Part shown: one piece after another, positions 56,148-64,000 of the stretch
How the letters are laid out: every line of letters starts with the position of its first letter
Numbering within the stretch: position 1 is the first letter of the stretch
DNA from: Psychrobacter raelei
GTDB taxonomy: Bacteria > Pseudomonadota > Gammaproteobacteria > Pseudomonadales > Moraxellaceae
DNA length: 64,000 bases
NCBI RefSeq assembly: GCF_022631235.3
Contig: NZ_CP093310.2
Location: forward strand, 744,001 to 808,000
Direction: 5' to 3'
The notes under the pieces: generated by a model
What the model saw: only the letters and a program-made list of their open reading frames with translations
Databases searched by the model: none
What the model was told of the DNA's origin: nothing
Position numbers and translations under genes: made by a program

Positions 56148-59100
56148 CTAAACCAAGTTAGGGTTCAGCCACTTCTCAGCGGTCTTGATATCCCAATCTT
56201 TACGCTTGGCATAATCCTCTAACTGGTCACGATCAATTTTACCCACATTAAAGTACGTGCTCTCAGGATGCGAGTAATAGAAGCCACTGACTGAGGACGC
56301 AGGCCACATCGCAAAGCTTTCGGTTAGATAGGTACCAATCGCATTGGTGGTGTCTAACCAATCAAACAGCTTGCCTTTTTCGGTGTGCTCAGGGCAGGCA
56401 GGGTAGCCTGGTGCTGGGCGGATGCCGACGTATTTTTCTTTAATCAGCTCTTCATTAGTCAACTGCTCAGTAGGCTGATAACCCCAGTATTTGGTACGAA
56501 TCAGTTCGTGTAAATGCTCGGCAAAGGCTTCAGCTAAGCGGTCACATAAGGCTTGTACCATAATGGCGTTATAGTCATCACCGGCCTCTTTGTAGCTGTC
56601 AGACAGCTCTTGGGCGCCGACGATAGAGACCGTAAAGCCGCCAAGATAATCATCATAGTCCTCAGATGGAGAAATAAAGTCCGCTAAGCTGTAGTTTGGC
56701 TTGCCACTGGCTTTGTCCGACTGTTGACGCAGATGCTCAAACACATGAGTGGGCTGTCCGCCAGCGCTTGGCTCTTTGTCATACACGGTCACGGTATCAT
56801 GATCGGTACGGCGGGCAGGCATGATTTTGAATACCCCTTTTGGCGTAACCAGCTGCTCATCGATGAATGTTTGCATCAGTGCTTTGGCATTGGCAAATAG
56901 GTCTTTGGCTTCCGCACCGACCACCTCATCATCAAAGATTTTTGGATATTTGCCGACCAAGCCCCAAGAGACAAAGAAGGGCGTCCAGTCAATATACGGC
57001 AGTAAGTTTTCGATAGGGTAGTTATCAAAGATGATTTGACCTTGCTCGTTGGGTACAGGCGGGGTGTAGTTGTCCCAATCAAATTTAAAGCCTTGTTCTA
57101 TAGACTCTTGGTAGCTGAGTTTGGCTGCTTTTGGTTTACGATTGGCCAAGCGCTCGCGTACTTTTTGGTACTCTTCGCGCGTCTCACGAAGCAGCTCTAC
57201 TCGGTGCTCTTGAGACAATAGCTTGGTGACTACGCCCACAGAACGCGACGCATCGGAAACGTAGATGACCGCATCGTTTTGATAATTGGGTTCAATTTTT
57301 ACCGCAGTATGCGCTTTGGATGTCGTCGCGCCACCGATCATTAGTGGCAGGGTCATGCCACGCTCTTGCATTTGTTTGGCGACATAGACCATCTCATCAA
57401 GGCTTGGGGTAATTAGACCCGACAGGCCAATGATGTCCGCCTTTTCGGCAATGGCGGTGTCCAATATTTTGTCGCATGGCACCATCACCCCAAGGTCGAC
57501 TACGTCATAACCGTTACAGCCGAGTACCACGCCAACGATGTTTTTACCGATATCGTGCACGTCGCCTTTTACTGTGGCCATGACCACTTTACCTTTGACC
57601 TCACCTTCGACCTTTTCTGCTTCAATATAAGGGTTTAATACCGCAACCGCACGTTTCATCACTCGGGCAGATTTCACCACTTGTGGTAAGAACATCTTAC
57701 CGGCGCCAAATAAATCGCCGACCACGTTCATGCCATCCATGAGTGGTCCTTCAATGACGTGTAGTGGTTTGGGGTATTTTAGGCGAGCCTCTTCGGTGTC
57801 TTCATCAATATAAGTGGTGATGCCTTTGACTAAGGCATGCTCGATACGCTTTTCGACCGATTGCTCACGCCAAGACAAGTCAATGGTGCCATCGTTCTTT
57901 TTACCACCGGCCACATAAGCTTCTGCTATCGTCATTAAGCGTTCGGTGGCCTCTTGACCAGACTCGCCCTGATTACGGTTAAGCATCACATCTTCAATGG
58001 CGTCACGAGCCTCTTTTGGAATCTCATCGTACACCTCGAGCATGGCAGGGTTGACGATACCCATGGTTAAGCCTGCTTGAATTGCATGGTATAAGAATAC
58101 GGCGTTAATCGCTTCACGGATGGGGTTGCCGCGGAAGCTAAATGACACGTTTGACACACCACCTGACACCATGGCGTTGGGTAAGTTATCAGTAATCCAG
58201 CGGGTGGCATTAATGAAGTCTGCGCCATAGTTGTTGTGCTCGGTAATACCCGTGGCTACCGCAAAGATATTGGGGTCAAAAATGATGTCTTCAGAGGGGA
58301 AGCCCACCTCATTAACTAAGATGTCATAACTGCGCTGACAGATTTCAATTTTACGCTCATAGCTGTCAGCCTGACCGTCTTCATCGAAGGCCATAACAAT
58401 CACTGCCGCACCATAACGCATACATAATTTGGCATGCTTCACAAACTCATCATAACCTTCTTTGAGCGAGATGGAGTTCACTACCGATTTACCTTGAGTG
58501 CGCTTTAATCCCTCTTCAATGATGTCCCATTTTGAGGAGTCAATCATCAATGGTACACGGCTAATGTCCGGCTCGCCGGCCACCAAGTTTAAGAAGTGAA
58601 TCATCGCACCTTTGGAGTCGAGCATCCCCTCATCCATGTTGATGTCGACAATTTGAGCGCCGCCTTCGACCTGGTTACGTGCCACATCTAACGCTTCGGT
58701 GAATTCACCGGTTTTGATCAGGCGTAAGAACTTTTTGGAGCCGGTCACGTTGGTACGCTCACCGACGTTGACGAATAAGCTATCTTTGGTGATGGTGAAT
58801 GGCTCAAGACCGGATAAACGGCAGGCAGGTGCAATGGCGGGGATCTGGCGTGGTGGATATTTTTGCATCACATCATGGATGGCTTTGATGTGCTCAGGAC
58901 GAGTACCACAGCAGCCACCGACAATGTTTAACAGGCCTGATTTACCAAAGCCATCAAGTAGCGCCGCGGTTTGCTCTGGTGTTTCGTCATATTCACCAAA
59001 CTCATTGGGCAGGCCAGCGTTTGGATGTGCTGAGATATAAGTATCTGCAATATCTGATAAGGTTTGGATATGCGGTTTTAGCGCATCAGCACCGAGTGCA

Positions 59101-59966
59101 CAGTTAAAGCCTACCGATAACGGCTTGGCATGGCGGATTGAGTTATAAAAGGCTTCAGCAGTCTGACCCGACAAGGTACGACCAGAGGCATCGGTAATGG
59201 TGCCTGATATCATTATGGGCAACTCAAAACCAATTGTCTCAAACACGCCGGTCACCGCAAAAATCGCCGCTTTGGCGTTTAGCGTATCAAAGATGGTCTC
59301 GATTAATACCAGATCGATACCACCCTCAATTAGTGCAAATAAGGCTTCGGTATAATTGTCTACCAACTCGTCAAAGGTGACGTTACGATAAGCGGGGTCA
59401 TTGACATCTGGAGATAACGAACAAGTGCGTGAGGTCGGGCCAATAACCCCTGCCACAAAGCGTGGTTTGTCAGGATTTTGCGCCGTAAATTCATCGGCCA
59501 CTTCACGGGCAAGACGGGCTGCCTCTTTGTTAATCTCAGGGACCAAGTGCTCCATCGCATAATCTGCCATAGATATCTGAGTGCCGTTAAAGCTGTTGGT
59601 CTCAATAATATCGGCGCCTGCTGTTAGGTGATCACGATGGATGCTTTTAATGAGTTCAGGCTGGGTCAATACCAACAGGTCATTATTACCTTGTACATCT
59701 TGAGTAAAATCAGCGAAGCGCTCACCGCGATAATCAGACTCGCCAAGCTTAAAGGTCTGAATCTGGGTACCCATGGCGCCGTCTAGCATTAAGATACGCT
59801 GATTTAGCTGTTCTACGATGCGCTGGCGGGCGGTAAGCTGCTGCTTTTTAAAAGGAAACTTAGCCGGCGGCACTAAATTAAAATTATCTGGATTATGCCC
59901 TTTTTTTATAGCAGTTTCGGGAAGATCTTTTTTGGTATTGTGTTCGGGATGTGAGCAGTTGGCCAT
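56148..59966 (-). CDS. metH: Cobalamin-dependent methionine synthase
   Basis: A 1272-residue enzyme transferring methyl from methyltetrahydrofolate via methylcobalamin to homocysteine. All four modules are present: homocysteine domain (about 50-370; [17 protein letters not shown] and [13 protein letters not shown] with the three zinc Cys), pterin domain ([30 protein letters not shown]), cobalamin domain ([22 protein letters not shown] with the cobalt-ligating His; [16 protein letters not shown]) and the C-terminal reactivation domain ([19 protein letters not shown] binding; [15 protein letters not shown]). The first 45 residues are a polar extension. No cobalamin riboswitch is visible in the 322-base upstream gap. 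Confidence 0.98.
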   Translation of the reverse strand: MANCSHPEHNTKKDLPETAIKKGHNPDNFNLVPPAKFPFKKQQLTARQRIVEQLNQRILMLDGAMGTQIQTFKLGESDYRGERFADFTQDVQGNNDLLVLTQPELIKSIHRDHLTAGADIIETNSFNGTQISMADYAMEHLVPEINKEAARLAREVADEFTAQNPDKPRFVAGVIGPTSRTCSLSPDVNDPAYRNVTFDELVDNYTEALFALIEGGIDLVLIETIFDTLNAKAAIFAVTGVFETIGFELPIMISGTITDASGRTLSGQTAEAFYNSIRHAKPLSVGFNCALGADALKPHIQTLSDIADTYISAHPNAGLPNEFGEYDETPEQTAALLDGFGKSGLLNIVGGCCGTRPEHIKAIHDVMQKYPPRQIPAIAPACRLSGLEPFTITKDSLFVNVGERTNVTGSKKFLRLIKTGEFTEALDVARNQVEGGAQIVDINMDEGMLDSKGAMIHFLNLVAGEPDISRVPLMIDSSKWDIIEEGLKRTQGKSVVNSISLKEGYDEFVKHAKLCMRYGAAVIVMAFDEDGQADSYERKIEICQRSYDILVNEVGFPSEDIIFDPNIFAVATGITEHNNYGADFINATRWITDNLPNAMVSGGVSNVSFSFRGNPIREAINAVFLYHAIQAGLTMGIVNPAMLEVYDEIPKEARDAIEDVMLNRNQGESGQEATERLMTIAEAYVAGGKKNDGTIDLSWREQSVEKRIEHALVKGITTYIDEDTEEARLKYPKPLHVIEGPLMDGMNVVGDLFGAGKMFLPQVVKSARVMKRAVAVLNPYIEAEKVEGEVKGKVVMATVKGDVHDIGKNIVGVVLGCNGYDVVDLGVMVPCDKILDTAIAEKADIIGLSGLITPSLDEMVYVAKQMQERGMTLPLMIGGATTSKAHTAVKIEPNYQNDAVIYVSDASRSVGVVTKLLSQEHRVELLRETREEYQKVRERLANRKPKAAKLSYQESIEQGFKFDWDNYTPPVPNEQGQIIFDNYPIENLLPYIDWTPFFVSWGLVGKYPKIFDDEVVGAEAKDLFANAKALMQTFIDEQLVTPKGVFKIMPARRTDHDTVTVYDKEPSAGGQPTHVFEHLRQQSDKASGKPNYSLADFISPSEDYDDYLGGFTVSIVGAQELSDSYKEAGDDYNAIMVQALCDRLAEAFAEHLHELIRTKYWGYQPTEQLTNEELIKEKYVGIRPAPGYPACPEHTEKGKLFDWLDTTNAIGTYLTESFAMWPASSVSGFYYSHPESTYFNVGKIDRDQLEDYAKRKDWDIKTAEKWLNPNLV

Positions 59967-60288
59967 AGCACTATCTTATACAGTAGGTTAATAGGGGAAA
60001 ATAAGAGGTAAGCCTTCGGGGGTGGCCCGCAGCTAAAATTTTTAAGATAAGCTAGTGTAGCATACTGCTTAACAATATCTAATTCCTAGCTGGTATAAAC
60101 GCAGCCCAGATATCGCAAGTAGCTGTTATCACAAGCTTTAAGCCGCAGCTAACTGCACAGTGTATAAATAATAAATAGCCTTACTGGTATTTTATACAGC
60201 ACTGCTTTAGGATAGAAATGAAGATATCAAAGCTGATCGGGCTTAGGATATATGCCCATAAACCAGATAAACAAGGAGGTTTACCCTT
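59967..60288. other. metH-fasciclin divergent gap
   Basis: A 322-base gap with no recognisable operator, RNA or gene. A MetR/MetJ site or cobalamin riboswitch was looked for and not found. Confidence 0.4.
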
Positions 60289-60939
60289 ATGGCAACAATG
60301 CCTACGATAGCGTTAGGGAGGCTGTCGGCTATTGGACTGACACTGATATCGATATCGATAAGTGCTCCGGCCTCTGTGGTCAAAGGAGATGTCTACTCAA
60401 GCTTAGAGCCGACCACAAAGCCTGCCACACCGCTATACTCTGTACCAACAACTGCTCTGTTCAGTCAGCCCAATCGTCCTAATAACGTGCAGCCTTTTAG
60501 TTATGATGCTTCAGAAAATGCGTTAGAAATGGCCAGACGAAATCCCAACCTTTCTATTTTGGTCGAAGCCATTGAGGCCGCAGGATTGAGTGGGGCACTT
60601 AGATTTGCAGGCAAAAACTACACGATTTTTGCGCCGGACAATACAGCTTTTGAGGCTTGGTTTAATCAGACCACGATGACCAAGCAAAAGCTGATGCAAA
60701 ATAAACCTCTACTGCGCATACTGCTGGCTTATCATGTGGTCAAGACCCCCAAGCCCCTTACTTTAGCTCAGATGCATGCAAGTCGCTTGACCACATTTAA
60801 CAATCATCAGCTTATAATCACGGATCAAAAGATGATTAAAGATGGCATAGGGCGGACCGCAGCCATTAAAATTGCTGATATTGCGACCCGTAATGGCACC
60901 GTACATGTGATTGATAAAGTGCTGTTTCCTGAAGGTTAG
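60289..60939 (+). CDS. Secreted fasciclin (FAS1) domain protein
   Basis: A 216-residue protein. Residues 1-30 look like a signal peptide (hydrophobic GRLSAIGLTLISISISAPAS). One FAS1 domain covers about 82-215: NLSILVEAIEAAGLSGALRF, NYTIFAPDNTAFEAWF (H1-like FAPTNxAF motif), LLRILLAYHVVKTP (YH motif) and GTVHVIDKVLFP (H2-like end). FAS1 proteins are cell-surface adhesion or matrix proteins; a bacterial role is not established. The Shine-Dalgarno AAGGAGGT is the best in the window. Single gene, ended by a perfect terminator. Confidence 0.9.
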   Translation: MATMPTIALGRLSAIGLTLISISISAPASVVKGDVYSSLEPTTKPATPLYSVPTTALFSQPNRPNNVQPFSYDASENALEMARRNPNLSILVEAIEAAGLSGALRFAGKNYTIFAPDNTAFEAWFNQTTMTKQKLMQNKPLLRILLAYHVVKTPKPLTLAQMHASRLTTFNNHQLIITDQKMIKDGIGRTAAIKIADIATRNGTVHVIDKVLFPEG

Positions 60940-60957
60940 TGAACAACCTGTACCATA

Positions 60958-60987
60958 AAAAAACCCGATACTCGTATCGGGTTTTTT
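60958..60987. terminator. Bidirectional rho-independent terminator
   Basis: AAAAAACCCGATAC and GTATCGGGTTTTTT form a 14-bp perfect palindrome around TC. It separates the convergent fasciclin and sodium:alanine symporter genes. Confidence 0.95.
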
Positions 60988-61012
60988 GGTACTGGGCGGT
61001 TAACGCATGAAC

Positions 61013-62560
61013 TTATTTAAGATCATTTTTACGATTAGATTCTACAGTTTGCTTGTAACGCTCTTCCCAGTAAACCGCATTTTTGATACCAAATTTCTTA
61101 GGATCAAATACAAAGCGTTTGTCTGAAGTACCGCCACCTGCTTTCAACTGAGCTTCATAGTCTCTAAGCATGGTAAGCGTAGGTTTTGCAACAAAGAAGA
61201 TAATGATAATACCTACAATGTTCAACCAAGCCATTAAGCCAACACCCACATCGCCTAGACCCCAGATATAACCTGAGCTATTTAAGGCACCATAAGCCAC
61301 CATAACCATAATCATCAGTTTCACGATAAATAGGCCGGTTTTACTGGCGTTTTTACCCATATAGCGCGTTAAATAAGAGATGTTAACTTCAGCAATATAG
61401 TAGTAAGCAAGGATAGTGGTAAAGGCAAAGAAGAATACAGCCAATGCGATAAATGAATCACCTACCGTACCATATACCGATTCCATAGCCATCTGTGTAA
61501 AGGAAGGTGAGTTGATTTCAACTTCAGCTGCTATGTTTTGTACAATGAACTGACCATCAGGTAATGTACCTTGGATATTGTACATACCAGTTGATAGAAT
61601 CATAAAGGCTGTGGCAGAACACACCAATAAAGTATCTACATAGACTGAGAACGCTTGAACCAGACCTTGCTGTGAAGGGTGATCCACGGCGGCGGCAGCG
61701 GCGGCGTGAGGGCCTGTACCTTGACCGGCTTCGTTAGAGTAAATACCACGTTTTACACCCCAACCAATAGCAGCACCGAAGCCTGCTTGAGCTGAGAACG
61801 CATCGCTAAAGATCATGCCGAAAACTTCAGGTACTTTGCTAAAGTTTGTGAACATGATTAATAAGGCTAAAACAACATAACCGACAGCCATAAAAGGAAC
61901 GGCATATTCAGCAAAGTTAGCAATACGCTTAATACCACCAAAGATAATAAAGCCTAATACTAATAAGATGATGGCCAGAGCAATAAGACGGGTTGACCCC
62001 ACTTCCATGCCCATTAGCGTCATCAAGCTACCTTCACCTGTTACCTGAGCCACCGCGTTAACAACACCGTTGGCCTGTACACCTGGTAAGAAAATACCAC
62101 AAGCGATAATTGATGAGATAGCAAATACAATCCCGTACCATTTTTGACCTAGAGCGCGCTCGAAGTAATAAGCGGGGCCACCACGATATTCGCCAGTAAC
62201 CACATCACGCTCTTTATAAATTTGACCTAGCGTTGATTCGACATAGGCAGTAGAGGCGCCTAAGAAAGCAACAATCCACATCCAAAATACGGCACCTGGA
62301 CCACCAAAACCAATGGCAGCAGCAACACCGGCGATGTTACCCATACCAACACGACCTGCTAGTGCCACAGCGAGGGCCTGAAAAGAAGAAATACCATCAT
62401 TGTCAGGTTTGCTTTTGAATAATAAGCGAAGCATCTCTTTAAAAAGACGTATCTGAACAAACCGCGTCATGATTGAATAAAATAAACCTGCGCCTAAACA
62501 TAGATAGATAAGGGCAGGACTCCAAATAATATTATTTAAAGCACTTACGATGCCTTCCAT
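61013..62560 (-). CDS. Alanine or glycine:cation symporter (AGCS family)
   Basis: A 515-residue sodium-coupled amino acid permease, about 11 helices. ALAGRVGMGNIAGVAAAIGFGGPGA-type motif (VALAGRVGMGNIAGVAA), FGAAIGWGVKRGIYSNEAGQGTGPHAAA (NEAGxG sodium/substrate motif) and WGLGDVGVGLMAWLNI are the family signatures. ATG 62560 is preceded by AGGAAACACACT; an in-frame start 16 codons upstream (62608) lacks a Shine-Dalgarno. Substrate L-alanine, D-alanine or glycine. Confidence 0.93.
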   Translation of the reverse strand: MEGIVSALNNIIWSPALIYLCLGAGLFYSIMTRFVQIRLFKEMLRLLFKSKPDNDGISSFQALAVALAGRVGMGNIAGVAAAIGFGGPGAVFWMWIVAFLGASTAYVESTLGQIYKERDVVTGEYRGGPAYYFERALGQKWYGIVFAISSIIACGIFLPGVQANGVVNAVAQVTGEGSLMTLMGMEVGSTRLIALAIILLVLGFIIFGGIKRIANFAEYAVPFMAVGYVVLALLIMFTNFSKVPEVFGMIFSDAFSAQAGFGAAIGWGVKRGIYSNEAGQGTGPHAAAAAAVDHPSQQGLVQAFSVYVDTLLVCSATAFMILSTGMYNIQGTLPDGQFIVQNIAAEVEINSPSFTQMAMESVYGTVGDSFIALAVFFFAFTTILAYYYIAEVNISYLTRYMGKNASKTGLFIVKLMIMVMVAYGALNSSGYIWGLGDVGVGLMAWLNIVGIIIIFFVAKPTLTMLRDYEAQLKAGGGTSDKRFVFDPKKFGIKNAVYWEERYKQTVESNRKNDLK

Positions 62561-63120
62561 AGTGTGTTTCCTAGTGTTAAACAAATGAGGAACATGCCTG
62601 TCTCTCAATTAATTGTAATATCCCAAAGGTGTGTACAGCGCTTATTTAATTAATAGAGCCATAATAAAAACTAACCAATACAATTATATAAACACAAACA
62701 CGTAAGCAGACAGTACGCGGAGTTGAGTGTAAGTAAACTTAGACTAATGTTACTCAAACGTACGTCTTAGTAACTGCAATTTGCCACAAAAAAGTTTAAA
62801 TTGCCAGATTATTTTTCATACTAAAAAGATTTTCTTTATTCATAAAACAGTCTTTTTTTGTATAGTTATCCCCGAAATCTGTCTAAATAGTTAAGTATTG
62901 CGGTTGTAATTAAGTAACAAAAAATTGTATTAATTGTGCTTTAGCCTAATACAACAGTACAATTGCAGTACCTTAACTATTAAATTTAATTAATCTAAAG
63001 GACGTAGGGCAGGTGGTTAATCATCGTAAAGATCAAAAGCCTACTTTAGAGCGAAAAATATTTTTTAGATAAGTAAAAATTGTATAGTTAAATTCTAATT
63101 TGAAAAATTCTGGAGCCATT
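62561..63120. other. Long AT-rich divergent gap
   Basis: A 560-base gap between the AGCS symporter and lemA. AT-rich throughout, with several AATTGTA-type repeats (near 62930, 62960, 63080) and a run of seven T near 62853. No small gene or structured RNA is convincing. It may carry divergent promoters and AT-rich regulator sites. Confidence 0.4.
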
Positions 63121-63732
63121 ATGTCACGTAAATCAATTTTAAAGCCGCTGATGCTATCAACTGTACTGGGTATGTCAGCCATGAGCTTATCAGGATGTGG
63201 TTATAACAACTTACAAGCCCAAGATGAGCAAGTGACCGCCGCTTGGTCTGAGGTGGTTAACCAATATCAGCGCCGTGACGACTTAGTACCGAACTTAGTC
63301 AAAGTGGTTAAGCAATATGCTGACCAAGAGCAAGAGGTATTCACTCAGGTCGCTGCAGCCCGTTCAAGAGCCGGAAGTATTCAGCTGACGCCTGAGGCGT
63401 TAAATGACCCGCAAGCTATGGAGAATTATCAAGCCGCTCAGGCAGAAATGACAGGAGCCTTATCACGCTTGATGGCAGTCTCTGAGCGTTATCCTGAGCT
63501 TAAGTCAGATAAATTATTCCAAGACTTACAAGCACAGTTAGAAGGCACTGAGAACCGTATTACTGTGGCGCGTAACCGCTATATTCAAGAAGTTCAAAGC
63601 TATAACACCACAGTTCGTCAGTTCCCAACCAATATCACTGCTAAGGTGTTTGGTATGGACACCAAGCCTAACTTTACCGTTGAAAACGAAACACAGATTT
63701 CAACCGCACCAGATGTTGATTTTGGTGAGTAA
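63121..63732 (+). CDS. lemA: LemA family lipoprotein
   Basis: A 203-residue LemA protein. The first 26 residues are a lipoprotein signal with lipobox LSGC (Cys26), so it is probably attached to a membrane. The body is helical: YNNLQAQDEQVTAAWSEVVNQYQRRDDLVPNLVKVVK and a C-terminal ENRITVARNRYIQEVQSYN are the hallmarks. ATG 63121 with TGGAGCC before it is preferred to a TTG at 63100. LemA genes usually precede TPM-domain membrane proteins, consistent with the gene beginning at the window end. Function is unknown. Confidence 0.92.
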   Translation: MSRKSILKPLMLSTVLGMSAMSLSGCGYNNLQAQDEQVTAAWSEVVNQYQRRDDLVPNLVKVVKQYADQEQEVFTQVAAARSRAGSIQLTPEALNDPQAMENYQAAQAEMTGALSRLMAVSERYPELKSDKLFQDLQAQLEGTENRITVARNRYIQEVQSYNTTVRQFPTNITAKVFGMDTKPNFTVENETQISTAPDVDFGE

Positions 63733-63830
63733 TATAAGCTACGAGTAGTATAAGTGACTAGTAATATAGGTAAAAAGTAACTTAAATCGTTGGTCATAGC
63801 TTAGGCCTTTAGCGATATAAGATAAGCGGT

Positions 63831-63852
63831 CTATGGGTTAAGCGGCCCATAG
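63831..63852. repeat. Short inverted repeat between lemA and the next gene
   Basis: CTATGGG (63831-63837) and CCCATAG (63846-63852) with an 8-base loop. No T run follows, so it is not a typical terminator. Confidence 0.4.
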
Positions 63853-63949
63853 GCTGTAGCCTGATGAGTCAGCCACTGCTGCTATGCTATAAAAGCACGA
63901 AGCAGTTGGCTGGCGAGTTAGTAAATAAAGTGAATAAAATTAAGTGGTG

Positions 63950-64000
63950 ATGATGCGCATGCAAAAGTTGAAACGTAGCTGGTCCATACTGTCTTTAGTT
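63950..64000 (+). CDS. Start of next gene, probably a TPM-domain exported protein
   Basis: Seventeen codons, MMRMQKLKRSWSILSLV, open to the window edge: a basic n-region followed by a hydrophobic start as in a signal peptide. By analogy with other lemA loci the product would be a TPM-domain (YgcG-like) membrane protein; this is inferred from context only. ATG 63950, 63953 and 63959 are all possible. Confidence 0.45.
   Translation, partial: MMRMQKLKRSWSILSLV

Noticed and set aside
59967..60288. Cobalamin riboswitch upstream of metH
   Set aside because: No B12 box or recognisable core was seen; MetH is also often not riboswitch-controlled in this group.

Overview
The window looks like chromosome from a gamma-proteobacterium of the Moraxellaceae, most probably Psychrobacter or a close relative. 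This is judged from protein character (SpoT with a decayed synthetase domain, the ypjD|ffh pair, gmk-rpoZ-spoT order, serA beside a D-2-hydroxyglutarate-dehydrogenase-like gene) and from moderate G+C. It is a read-by-eye assignment, not a database result. I found no rRNA, tRNA, CRISPR array or prophage.

Layout. 1-8.1 kb: phosphoenolpyruvate carboxylase (3' end outside the window), a small YdhR-type monooxygenase, a DMT exporter, a UraA-type uracil permease, and a two-gene unit of a GNAT-nitrilase fusion plus a membrane-anchored thioredoxin. 8.1-15.7 kb: a BLUF blue-light protein with a C-terminal membrane helix, a D-2-hydroxyglutarate-dehydrogenase-like oxidase divergent from serA, a persulfide-dioxygenase-like hydrolase behind an AT-rich palindrome, an unrecognised gene with an inverted repeat in its leader, and a CDF metal exporter. 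15.9-28.2 kb: housekeeping block priA, ridA, spoT, rpoZ, gmk, ispH, a thioesterase, htpG (with a heat-shock-type promoter) and pncB.

28.2-50.1 kb is the accessory part. Two identical IS630-family copies (28273-29391 and 48961-50079) and two identical IS256-family copies (32139-33428 and 39786-41075), all in the same orientation, surround and split a nitrogen-scavenging cluster read leftward: NCS1 nucleobase-type permease with a zinc-ribbon tail and a sigma-54-like promoter, then ureD, ureA, a fused ureB-ureC, ureE, ureF, ureG and a HupE/UreJ nickel permease. One IS256 copy lies between the permease and ureD, the other between ureG and ureJ. The same region also carries fghA, rpe, rpmB-rpmG, an AmpG-like permease and small unknown genes.

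50.1-64 kb: ypjD divergent from ffh, an MHS-type MFS permease, a BASS-family symporter, a small decayed stretch, metH, a fasciclin-domain protein, an alanine/glycine:sodium symporter, LemA lipoprotein and the first codons of the next gene.

The most unusual feature is the urease: beta and alpha subunits form a single 741-residue chain, with a roughly 47-residue polar insert near the start of the alpha part, and UreD, UreE and UreF also carry extra polar or His-rich segments. Other points worth following are the sigma-54 box ahead of the permease, the membrane-tailed BLUF protein, and the operator-like palindromes upstream of the persulfide-dioxygenase-like gene and the unknown gene at 14146.
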